DNA from: Larix sibirica
Taxonomy: Eukaryota; Streptophyta; Pinopsida; Pinales; Pinaceae
Direction of reading: 5' to 3'
DNA: 20,363 nucleotides
Assembly: GCA_004151065.3 (NCBI GenBank)
Contig: NWUY0300016927.1
Coordinates: forward strand, 59,402-79,764
Shown here: positions 9,800-19,353 of the stretch, piece by piece
Position numbering within the stretch: position 1 is the stretch's first letter
Layout: every line of letters begins with the position of its first letter
Program-made: the position numbers and the translations under genes
The notes under the pieces: model-generated
What the model saw: the letters and a program-made list of their open reading frames with translations, nothing else
The model's database searches: none
What the model was told of the DNA's origin: nothing

Positions 9800-12084
9800 T
9801 CTGCAATAGGTAGAGGTCCATTTGAATTGGAACAACTTTTGATTGGCCATGAATAGCATTCTTGTTCTTCTTTGTATTCCTCTCTATATTGTCGGTTTTG
9901 GGTGAGGTAGCTCTATAATGTTTGCCAGAGGGTATTTTTCTTGGACAGTCACTAGTTCATAGTACATACTGACTAGTATGACAAGGAAATGTTCTGAATA
10001 TTCAGTGGGCCAGAGACCCTGATTGCTTACAGCAACTTTAGTGTATTATATCAAGGTCATGCATTTGTTATTGTTCTCATCATGAATTATTGTTTTACAC
10101 CTTCTTAAGTTTGAGCTTGCTGGCATGTGTCCGGTAAATATTCGATTTTGATTGAGTGATGAAGAACCTTACAGAATGTTAGCCCCATTTTACCTTTGAA
10201 ATAAGCATTTACATAATTCTTTGGACAATTCTGATAGTGCCAAAGTAGCAGCTAAAATTACAAGGACTCATTGGTTTGCTTCCATGTCTGTGTGTGTGTG
10301 TCAGATGAATGTGTTTTGAGGCAATCTGGAAACAGGATATCAGGTTTAATAGTTGGCAGATAATATAAATTTTATTTTTCAAGTAAACCACAATTCCATG
10401 AAACATAAAACCTTGACATCCAGTGTTGTGCCTTCTCTGATTTGATGAGGAGAGAATTTGAAACTTTGAAGTGATTTTTTTGTATTGCCAATGCTTGTTT
10501 TATAACTCATGAAACTAATAGTTAAATATTTATTCTCAAAAGAATTTAACTCATTCAATAGTCCATGGTTGGATTCAAATGTGTTTTTCTTTCACTTAAT
10601 GTAATATTCCGAAGGTTTAGTGACAAACTGAAACTCCCTCATTTTTCCTTAATGATTTTAGGATGTGCTAGCATGCATATATGTGGATTTTATGGTTTGT
10701 AATCTTATGGTTTCACGATTCTTCTTTTAAAAACAGAGGTCGTATACCTCTTGAATTATGCCATGTTGTACAGCATTGGATGAGAGGCACGCATATGCTT
10801 GATTCTTAACCCAAAAGGGACCCCTCGACTCCTCACAGCAATCTTTGCTAACTTTGTTGCATTGATATTAGACTGTGACGAATTAGGATATTTAATGTGT
10901 GAACCTACTGTATTTTGAGGTATTTCTTATAGGCGGTAAGCCAAATGTATCAATGATATCTGGTACAGGAACGTTTGGATGCCGGAAACCATGCAAATGT
11001 GTGACATTCTGTGATATTATCTGGTTATTTAAACTCTAGCGTAGTTGTATAATGCTTGATTTTTGAGGCATTCTCTTTTGGACAATTGCTTTGTTTTAGA
11101 AAGAGAATGTGCCTTGATCTAGAGTTTGATTTCTCTTAGTGAGATGCTTTGGGCTATAAAATTCTTGTAAAATTAGTAAAATTTATCAGTCATTTTTGTT
11201 TTTGGACCATAACATTCATGTAAAACCAAATTAAAGTGGGTCTTGGAAGCTGGTTTAGAATCCTCAAACGATGTTTCAAGTCCCCTCATTGTGAAATTGG
11301 AAATTTATAAATTGGAAAGTTGAGTTCCTCGTAAGAGAGGGGTCATATATCTTCAGTTAGTATTGCTGCAAATACTCTTGCAATGCATATCATATTATAT
11401 TATGCAACTAGAGGATTTGGAAATTTCAAGGAATTCATTTATTTTGGTCTTTCGGGAATATGGAAGTTGACTTTTCATGATAGATAGGAAATATTTGTTC
11501 CGAAAGTTGTTGAACATGCCAAATCGACTAATATTCCATCGATGTGAAATTGCAGGTAAAACCATGTAAACTAACTGGATTAGGGATAAACTCTTTTTAC
11601 AGAAGTAGTAATATGTTATGTTAACCAAATTTTTTAAATTGGACATCATCATTTAATTTAAATTTTTTAAATTGGAATTTAATGTGTTAGCTATATTAAA
11701 AATTCAGTTTTATTACAGTTAGCATAATAATATTCAATTAATAATAATTGTTAAGTAAATTAATCACTTGAATTTTACATATTGTCAGTTTTTGACAGTT
11801 AGATTATTTATAGTATGAAATTAATATAACAAGTAAATTAATCATTATTGTATTTTACATTTTTAATCGTAACAAGAAAGATTCAATTAACGTCTGGTAG
11901 GGATTGACGATCGCAATGTTATATCTTGCCCTGATTTGTGGGTAGTATTTTGGCATATCTTGGCCTATCATTAATGATTTATATATATGTTTTTATTTCT
12001 TATGTAGGTATGGTCTCTATGTATGCCCAAACCTATGATTAATGATTTGTGGGTAGTATTTTGGCTAGTGCAAGTATCCAGAGT
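9800..12084 (+). other. VAMP72 3' UTR and downstream flank
   Basis: The first few hundred bases should hold the 3' UTR, but I cannot fix a poly(A) site; an AATAAG at about 10199 is one weak candidate. The remainder has no coding features. AT-rich sequence at 11630-11880 repeats AAGTAAATTAATCA at 11753 and 11831. A 22-bp word, GATTTGTGGGTAGTATTTTGGC split over two copies, occurs at 11933 and 12044. Confidence 0.5.
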
Positions 12085-12312
12085 GACTATAACAATGTTC
12101 ACTCATATATATAATTTTTCTTTTTCTTATAACAATGTTTTCATTCATATTTATAATTTTTCTTCTTCTTATAACAATGTTTTCATTCATATTTATAATT
12201 TTTCTTTTTCTTATAACAATGTTTTCATATATATATATATATATATATTTTTTTTCTTATTTAGGTTATTTAGGTTTCTTTTTATAACAATGTTTTCATT
12301 CATATATAATTT
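12085..12312. repeat. 42-bp minisatellite, AT-rich, with (TA)n
   Basis: The word ATAACAATGTT recurs at 12090, 12130, 12172, 12214 and about 12285, mostly 42 bp apart, with TTCATATTTATAATTTTTCT between. An (AT)n run at 12227-12249 interrupts the array. Because 42 is divisible by three, the array stays open and creates a spurious 133-codon frame (12023-12424). Confidence 0.85.
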
Positions 12313-12570
12313 TTTTTTAAAAGTCTTAGCTTTGTTAACACACAAGATTGGATTATCTAATTTTATGTCTTTAATATTCTTCGCAGCCGAAATTAAAATT
12401 CCAAAAATTAAGCTTAAGCTTTGAGTTCACGTGTATTTTTAACTCGTTCATCAAATCATGATTAGAATAATAAAGACAAATATATGGACAAGTATCATCT
12501 TTGGTAGGTATATGTTTGTTGTAGTTAATAATTAGATGGACTTACCAATAATTAGGTAGACTATTCTTTG

Positions 12571-12859
12571 TCTTGTATTTGGGAGCTCATTGGGTTAGCT
12601 TGAGTGGTTGGGTGTTGTGAATTGCAAGTAGAAGGTTACGAGTTCTAGTTCTTAGGCTGGTTGCTTTTGTGAATATTGTGTTCCTTATCCTTGTCAGGCA
12701 AGGTTGCCTTTGTGAATATTGTGGTCTTTATCCTTGTTAGTTAAGGTTGCCAAAACTGCAACTGAACATGTTACCTCATGTACAGTCCTTGAAATGAGAT
12801 GAAGTGCTTGGCGGGAGGGTTTTTGTGGTGTGCATTTTATTGAAAGAAATCTTGTATTT
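12571..12859 (+). mobile_element. tRNA-derived SINE with 10-bp target-site duplication
   Basis: The insert 12581-12849 (269 bp) is flanked by a perfect TCTTGTATTT at 12571-12580 and 12850-12859. It begins GGGAGCTC and carries an A-box TTAGCTTGAGTGG (12595-12607) followed by GTTGGG, as in Au-type plant SINEs, and a degenerate B-box near 12639-12651. The 3' end is GAAAGAAA. A 43-bp block is duplicated internally (12661-12703 and 12704-12746). Au-type kinship is an inference from the A-box region. Confidence 0.7.
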
Positions 12860-14037
12860 CGGGTACCTTTGTATTTGAGATTGATTGTTCATTTGTGTTG
12901 ATACAAGTTAAAATGCATTGCTTTGTTAGGTTGGTGAAATTGGGATGTTATTAATGTTTGCATTATGGTTCAAGTGTCTCCAATCACATGTTAGTGCTTG
13001 TGCTTATGATAGTTGTACACAAACGCATGTGCTAACAATTGGTCCCAAAGGCAAGTATTGTACAACTTTGGAACGATAGATACTCACCCTTTGTGGCCAC
13101 TTGTTGAAGGTGACTTTTGTAATGTGGTGAAATGTTTTTACTCATTGCAGATCTTTAGTAGAATGGTTGCTTGCTCATGTTTTACATGTCGATGTGATTA
13201 CAAAATTAGTATTACATATGTGTAGAAATAGAAATTTGGGTAGAAAACCAAATGTTCCAAAATGTTGTTAGTTTGAGTTTCATGTTATCTATTGATACAC
13301 AAAGTTTGTAGAAAGAGACTAACAAATTGTGCTCTTAACTATATGCAAGATGCAACATTTTTAGAAAAGAAAATTTATATGAAGCTAGTCATTTTATTCA
13401 TGATTCTGTTCATGACCAACTTGGTTTGGTGGTTTTGGTGGCGTGGGTTAGTGTTCTTAATTTTGCCAAAGTAATCTTCTCCTCTTCCTTGGAGCTATTC
13501 TTTCATTTTTTTTCTTCATCACCTTTCTCAAACCCATGATGTCTTACTCGATTAATAATGTGACATGTTCCACTCCCATCACTCCAATTCTTGCTTGAAT
13601 TAGTCTCTTTTGCTCAATGAGGAGTGAATCAAATATGTTGGAGAGTTCAATTTCAGCCTAGATGAGCGAACATAAATGCCAAGTTGCCATTATGCACTAA
13701 TCAAATAATTGATTTTGTTGTAGGGATTCTATTCACAATGCATGGGTCCCAGGTAGTAAGTTTGTAGTGTTGTATTAAATCAATGAATTGTTGAGTGGCT
13801 GCGTTGGTATACAAGAAGTGTTTTTGAAGGACCTCAAACTATGGCCAAGGAAGATGGAGAGATTTTACGAGAATGAGGAAAATAGGACATGAGGGAGGTA
13901 AGTAGTTGGGAAGAATGTAGTGATGTTTTAATTCAATATGTGGGATTGTGTGAGGATGCAATGCTGTAATGATTTGTCTAATGGTAGCTGCATGGTCATT
14001 GCTTACTAGGGCATGAGAAGAGACACATGTTGGGGGT
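12860..14037. other. Non-coding, nothing recognised
   Basis: AT-rich sequence with two short open frames (13013-13225, 13292-13474) that show no motif, no codon pattern and no splice context. I see no gene or named repeat. Confidence 0.4.
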
Positions 14038-15014
14038 TGTTACAATCATTGGGGTTATTTTGTTGGGTTGAGTTAATTTTGACACCTATCCAATTCTCCT
14101 TTTGGTGAAAAGATTTTGTAAGGTGCCCATACTTGTCTTCCTTGTTCATCACGGCACTCCTTGTAAAATTTCATCATCATTTCAATTTAGATTTTATGCA
14201 ACTACATGTAGATGTAACTTTGCATATATAGAGATAAACAACATTTTAATCATTAAGTAAAACCAGCAACAAGGTCCAAATTATGAAAGAAAAAAAGATT
14301 GTATTTAATCATTCATACTAGACATGGAATTGCATTTAATGAACTTTCTTTTAATATTTCAATCTTAGGTGTGAATCACACTTTGACTCATGACCATTCA
14401 CTAATTGAGCCTTTACTTTGGGTGTTGATCTAAGAATATTTACAAGACATTTACAACAATTACATTATGAGGTCATCATGACTCAACCAACTTGATGTGA
14501 CACATTTTTTTATTTTTTATTTTTTTTAAACTAGGGTAATTGGAAGTTGGGGCGGGGCTTGTACTCGTGTGACACGGGTTGATTTTTGGCCACTACTGCT
14601 ATACCCCTAGGTGCACCCTCACAACTCCCCAACATGGGGCATGGGCTAAATGAGGTTTGAACTCGTGATGTCGCAAGGAGTGCCTAAACAACACACTCTA
14701 TTGCCACTTGGTCTACATCCTTGGGGGCTTAAAATTTTGAAGGACATGGGGGTGGACTTTGATCTACTTACGTATGCACGAGTCACGAGATCATTTAATA
14801 CAATCTCTCTGTGTGCAACCACGTTTGACCACTTTCTCAAGGTGATCCAATGGATTTAGGCTAGACCCTCAAGGGAATTGAACCTTACCCACTAGTGAAA
14901 AACTCTTCGCTCTTCACCAATGGATCCAACCCCTTTGGGCTTGATGTGACACCTATTAAATAACCATTTTAAATGATCTTTTTAAATATATTATAAGGGA
15001 ACTAGGGTATTACA
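14038..15014 (-). mobile_element. 3' LTR of a minus-strand Ty3/gypsy element, split by a SINE
   Basis: On the minus strand the LTR opens with TGTAATACCCTAGT at 15014, directly after a polypurine tract. A plausible end is TGTAACA at 14038 (minus). Removing the nested SINE and one copy of its target duplication leaves about 530 bp. Only the first 16 or so bases match the LTR at 152, so this is a different family sharing the terminal sequence. The start is firm; the end is tentative. Confidence 0.55.
14491..14952 (-). mobile_element. Dimeric tRNA-derived SINE with 13-bp target-site duplication
   Basis: A perfect CTTGATGTGACAC at 14491-14503 and 14940-14952 flanks 436 bp. On the minus strand the 3' end is an A-rich tail (14504-14535). 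There are two Pol III promoter pairs: A-box TGGATCCATTGG (14917-14928) with B-box GGTTCAATTCC (14874-14884), and A-box TAGACCAAGTGG (14704-14715) with B-box GAGTTCAAACC (14654-14664). Both halves (about 215 and 220 bp) begin alike, GCCCAAAGG and GCCCCCAAGG, which supports fusion of two SINE units. It sits inside the gypsy LTR. Confidence 0.78.
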
Positions 15015-15168
15015 TTCCCCTCCCCTGCTTCAATGCATTTTTCTTTGCAACCTTTTTTAATGACATTGAGCACCACCCCACTCTTTGAACTTTCTCTTGC
15101 TTCTTTTGGGCACTAGCAAGGACATCTTTGTCATATCCAGTCAAACTCAAGGATTGAGCATTGAGTCT
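15010..15168 (-). pseudogene. C-terminal tail of a Ty3/gypsy polyprotein
   Basis: After an in-frame TAA, 52 codons are open to a TAA at 15010-15012. The segment is lysine-rich (LASAQKKQEKVQRVGWCSMS and KKVAKKNALKQGRGM) and fits the basic tails I recall from plant gypsy polyproteins. The last codons lie within the polypurine tract, and the stop codon is made by the first bases of the LTR (aTGTAA). The upstream part of the polyprotein is not contiguous because a copia element interrupts it. Confidence 0.5.
15015..15028 (-). other. Polypurine tract of the minus-strand gypsy element
   Basis: On the minus strand GCAGGGGAGGGGAA immediately precedes the LTR start TGTAATACCC. Confidence 0.75.
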
Positions 15169-15389
15169 TTAAGGTTCACTTGGCTAGATCTAATCATTAG
15201 AGAAGTCTCATTATTGAAAGATTAGGAACCTATGCATGAACATATAACCACAAGATCTAATTTGCTTAAACTCTTATGGAAAGCATCAAATCAGAAAAGT
15301 GAGACCTAAGAAACAAGAGAGACAAGAGAGACCCATTTTCCATAATTGGAAAAACCTACCAAGAGAAGAAACTCAAGACCTCTTGGACA
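15169..15389 (-). other. Sequence between gypsy tail and copia LTR, unassigned
   Basis: Probably degraded gypsy internal sequence lying 5' of its tail; no open frame or motif survives. Confidence 0.3.
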
Positions 15390-15849
15390 TGTTAACACCA
15401 TATTCATATTAGCGTTATCAAACTCCCACTAGAAATACCGGTTGGAGATGAGATTTATGTGGTAAAACCCCAAGGTGGGGAAACATCCATAGAAGTAGAC
15501 CTTCTATTCTTCAGGTAAACTCTCCAAATTAAAACACTTGAGCTTTCCACACTCATTCATTGCACATTACAACCTAGCCTCCTTCACCTCTATTATATTG
15601 GCTAGAGGAATATGATAACATATCCCATAATGAATCCACAATAAACTCACGTTATAAATTAGTGAGTTATTGAAGAATAACATGACCAATGAGTCTAATA
15701 ATCACTGTATACAAAACACCTTATCACAATGACATGTTGTACAACAATAAATGAGACCACTAGATAAACATTATACACATTCTTACATTCCCTCTTAATA
15801 TGGACAAGATGATTGAAACACATTTGGAGGAAGAGTCATTATTTTAACA
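15390..15849 (-). mobile_element. 3' LTR of a minus-strand Ty1/copia element
   Basis: On the minus strand the LTR opens TGTTA at 15849, right after AAGGGGGAA, and closes TAACA at 15390, giving matching 5-bp inverted ends and 460 bp. The distal part holds CACCTTGGGGTTTTACCAC, a phrase common in plant copia LTRs. A second purine run followed by TGTAAGAATGTG at about 15785 is an alternative start. Any target duplication would begin with the 5 bp at 15385-15389; the partner was not located. Confidence 0.6.
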
Positions 15850-17400
15850 TTCCCCCTTGATGACAACTTCTTGCATCCCCAATAAGTTGTGAAGATGAAG
15901 AAACTTTGTCTTTTTTATGGATTTGGTGAACATATTAGCAACTTGTTGTTCAATGGGATAATACTCCAAATGAATAACACCATATGCAACCAAGTCCCGA
16001 ATGTAGTGAGTGTCAAGGTCAATGTGTTTGGTTTTGTAGTGGTACATTGGATTATAAGCAAGTTGAATAGCACTTTCATTGTCATATCTCAACTCAATAG
16101 GTGCATTTTGAACTAGTCCAGGCTTAACAAGTACATGCTGGATCCACACTACTTTAGTTTCCCTATACTTTGCTTCACAAGAAGAAAGATAAAGTGTTTT
16201 CAACTTCTCATTGGACCAAGAAATTAGGTTTGAATCAAGCTAAAAGAGGTATCTTGTAGTAGATTTATTGCCAATAGTATCTCCTATCCAATCAAAATCA
16301 ATATAACCAAGAAGTGAAATAGAAGCCTTGTTAGAATATAAAATGCTATAATTGAGAGTTCCTTGAAGATATACGAGAATCCTTTTAGTTGCTTTCTAGC
16401 GACTTTCATGAGGATTTTGATTAAACCTTGAAACCATACTAACAACAAAGGAGATATCAAGCCTTTGACGAGTCAAATAAATCAAACTACCAACAAGTCG
16501 ACAATAGAGTGTCATCAACAAGAGGAGATTCACAATCAATTGTTACTTTATCTCTTGATTGAAATGGTGTTTGTGAAGGCTTACAATCACTCATATGGAA
16601 CTGAGCTAGAAAGTCCAAAGCATACTTAGGCTAAGAAATGAAGATTCCAACAGCCATTTGTCAGGCTTGATCCTTAAAAGTAATGTAATAGGATCGAGTT
16701 TGTGATTTCAAAATTATGCTTGAGATCATTCTTTAATTCTAGGATTAAAAAACTTTGTTTGCATGTGAATAAAATCACCCACTTAAATAACAACTATGAT
16801 GACATCATCTTTAAAGAACTTAATATACAAATTTGGATTAGATTGACATTGCTTGAAACCACTCTTCAAGAAACGAGTATCAATTTTCTCATACGAAGCC
16901 CTAGATGCATGTTTAAGACCATACAAGGACTTGTTCAACTTACATACTAATTTGAATTGTTAGAGGTGATTAAATCAGGTGCTTGTTGCATATATATTTC
17001 TTCACAAAGATCACCATTAAAAAAAACACTCTATATCCATTTGGTGAATTTCCCATTGAAATGATGTAGCAAGATAAATGACAGTTTTGATGGTATTCAA
17101 TTAACCACTAGAGCAAAGGTTTCAATGTAATCAATACCCTTTTTTTAATCGAGCCTTATGCTTTTCAATCTATCTATTTGCAATAAACTTTGTTTTGTAG
17201 ACCCATTTACAACCATCGAGATTCTTTTCGGGAGAAAGTGGGACTAAATTCCAAGTGTGAATATTCATCAAAGAATCATATTGACTAGCTATCGCTTTCT
17301 CCCATTCTAGCTTTCTTTTATCCTTTGCATGAATGATAACCATCGATGTTGCAACTTCCTTGTCATTCATTATAAAACATTTGTCCCATGAAAACTCATG
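15844..17400 (-). pseudogene. Ty1/copia reverse transcriptase-RNase H, decayed
   Basis: Read on the minus strand, conserved copia landmarks come in the right order across several frames. They are WEKAIASQYDSLM and GCKWVYKTKF (17170-17330), the QMD box (about 17032-17043), an LYGLK-type segment (near 16920), the RNase H segment with DFDW (about 16290-16305), and the C-terminal SSCEAKYRE, ESAIQLA, TKHIDLDTHYIRD and MFTKSIKK (15859-16203). Many stops and frameshifts separate them. The YVDD catalytic box (about 16773-16788) has a stop and only one of the two Asp remains. Only the last 119 codons are still open. The element is dead; the 5' half (gag, integrase) is not visible. Confidence 0.85.
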
Positions 17401-18100
17401 TGGAAGTTTTTCCAATGCATCACAAATGAGTAGATTTACAATCCCATGGTGGGCTAAAGTTGTTAAGAGGATGGGGCAAGAAACATGGAACACTTATGTT
17501 TTCTTCAAGATTTTGATGTGAATAATACCTCAATTGGTCTACTAGCATGAAGTGATACAAATGTACAAGGCTATATCTTATTTCACATGTTATATATCTG
17601 ATTAGGTGGAGAGCCATCTATTCCCAAGGTTTTGGTGATTTGGTACTTTTCACACCCTACTTGGTGTCTTCCATGGATCGATATGACAATAAATCTTTGC
17701 TTGGCCTTTAGGGATGATATTTTGTCTTCCTTGTCCCAAGGCTATCCAATAGGAAGTCCTATCACCCTTATAATGGCTTTGATATTGACCTGAATCTCTA
17801 ACACTCTGACCATATAAATTCATTCACAATATTTCCCTTTGGTAGTGTTAGTCTTGAAGCTTAAACGAGAAAATTCCATGGTTAAATCATCATCAAATCC
17901 TAGCAACCTATTAATATATTCAAGCCATTGTTCTTGCTGAACCTTAGAATTTCTATATAGGAGAGAGGTGTTTGTGGGATCTCTTTTGTTAAACCTTCCC
18001 CCATTGTGTTTAAGATAACAAATCCTTTGTATTTCATGTTGTGGAAACCCTCTTTGACCTTGAGTCCATTGGTGTTCTTCAAATATATATTTATTTTAAG
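17390..18100 (-). pseudogene. Decayed ORF resembling a recurrent plant retroelement-associated protein
   Basis: On the minus strand, fragments in at least two frames read LEYINRLLGFDDDLTMEFSR (about 17900-17960), RYITCEIRYSLVHLYHFML (about 17540-17600), a PCFLP-like stretch, and LAHHGIVNLLICDALE (about 17410-17460). This order resembles a protein of unknown function that recurs in many plant genomes near LTR retrotransposons. That is memory-based and unverified. Stops and at least one frameshift break it. It abuts the copia reverse transcriptase remnant with no recognisable integrase between, so the join is probably a rearrangement or nested insertion. Confidence 0.35.
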
Positions 18101-18446
18101 GCTCGAAAATAGATCGCAACAACAATATTTTGTTTGAAGAAAAAAACATAGGCTCCCTTACCTCTTTGCTTTAGGTTTCATCCTTGGAGTGAATTTCCCT
18201 CCCTCTAGGAATTTTATTTTTCCCTTTTCCGTTTGAAGCTTGAACATATCTTCCCTATGGTAGGAAATTCTATGAAATCCAGGGAAAAAACAATTTAACA
18301 CTTCCTCTCTATTTTCTCAACTTGGAAAATCCAACCAACACAATGTGGGATGTGAGAACTTTGTAAGGAGTTGAAGATATTTAAATTTAAATTTGAAATG
18401 ATGCTTGGGAGAGGCCTTGTAATGGTATGATTATGTTTTGTTATGG
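18101..18446. other. Non-coding spacer before the tRNA-Arg-primed element
   Basis: No gene or repeat is recognised. On the minus strand AAGAGGTAAGGG near 18160 looks like a splice donor and may be a relic of the neighbouring degraded ORF. Confidence 0.3.
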
Positions 18447-18791
18447 TGTTGTCAACACCTAAATTTTTTTCCACTGGCCATGTCATCAGTTAGTCTCCCT
18501 CATACAAAGCCATTCCAGCTTATTTCCACATCATTCCACCCATTGGACCCTTGCAAGACATTGAAAAAAGTAAAAAGTCCAAGTCAACCCTCGAAATGAG
18601 TGACCTAAGTTGCACAAAATCTCACAAAAAGAATGACATGGCTCCCAACATAAATTTTGGCTATTTCCTGCTTTTGCTAGACAAATAGAGGAAACCTAAG
18701 CATAGAATTTGACTCGACACAAATCATGTAGAGGATCCGGGATGGAAAAATACACCATGATCCTTATCCCCAAATCCATTCATCAAAAGCC

Positions 18792-18798
18792 TATAAAT
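18792..18798 (+). promoter_or_regulatory. TATA box of the + strand LTR
   Basis: TATAAAT within CCTATAAATGAACCC, in the middle third of the LTR, with a pyrimidine-rich stretch about 30-60 bp downstream where initiation would be expected. Confidence 0.5.
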
Positions 18799-18990
18799 GA
18801 ACCCTTAAGGTTTCCCATTCAACATAGATTTCTCCATTCATCGCTCAATCCATCATTCTTCCCAAATTTCCCTGAGATCGAGGCTAGCCTTATTTGTTGC
18901 TATCTCACCATGTCAGAGATTGAAATTGTGACGTGTGGATGGAAGACCATCGACTACAAGGATACCAAATAGACCCTCCCTCAGAAAACT

Positions 18991-19080
18991 GTAGAGGCCC
19001 CTCCTATTGCTTCTTACAAGGCAGAGTCCCCTCCTATTGCTTCTTACAAGGCAGAGGCCCCTCCTATTGCTTCTTACAAG
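18991..19080 (+). repeat. 30-bp tandem repeat, three copies, in the LTR
   Basis: Units at 18991, 19021 and 19051 are nearly identical (core CCCCTCCTATTGCTTC). Thirty bases is ten codons. In the frame of an ATG at 18911 the unit reads EAPPIASYKA, but a TAG at 18970-18972 precedes the array in that frame. Confidence 0.95.
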
Positions 19081-19335
19081 GCGATTCTACTCCTTATAAA
19101 CCAATACAAAATTATTTTATTCTTTAAATGATTCTGTCATATGAATGTTGTCTGTCAAAGAATGTATTTGAAATTTTAGATTAGATTTGTTTTGATGCTG
19201 TTTAGAGTAGTTATGCCTACATGTTAGTTTAATTTTAATCGTTATTTTTTTCCCTTGAAACTCTACTAAGGTCTGCACAACCCTTAGTAGGTGTTATTTT
19301 GCACAGGTTGGTGTGAAAACCCTAGCTACAGTTTT

Positions 19336-19353
19336 TGGCGACTCCACTAGAGA
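19336..19353 (+). other. Primer binding site complementary to tRNA-Arg
   Basis: TGGCGACTCCACTAGAGA matches the complement of the 3' end of plant tRNA-Arg(ACG), including CCA, at 16 of 18 positions as I recall that tRNA. Both mismatches are G-to-A. Tat/Ogre-lineage gypsy elements use this primer. Confidence 0.75.

Larger units (their letters stand above)
18450..19330 (+). mobile_element. 5' LTR of a Tat/Ogre-like Ty3/gypsy element
   Basis: The end at 19330 (GCTACA) is fixed by a primer binding site five bases further on. The start is placed at 18447-18450, where TGTTGTCAACACCTAAATTT resembles Tat-type LTR starts; the symmetrical GGTGTTG/TCAACACC there makes the exact base uncertain. A TATAAAT at 18792-18798 is a likely promoter, with about 340 bp of U3 before it. 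The transcribed part carries a triplicated 30-bp motif. Length is about 880 bp. Its orientation is opposite to the copia and gypsy remnants on its left. Confidence 0.65.

Noticed and set aside
12023-12424. 133-codon open frame (+) with a 14-residue repeat
   Set aside because: The repeat is a 42-bp AT-rich minisatellite plus (TA)n; the frame stays open only because 42 is a multiple of three.
14650-14859. Open frames on both strands inside the dimeric SINE
   Set aside because: The region is fully explained as a non-coding Pol III retroposon with two A/B box pairs and target duplications.
18991-19080. CRISPR-like array (three 30-bp repeats)
   Set aside because: The repeats are directly adjacent without spacers and lie in an LTR of a plant genome.
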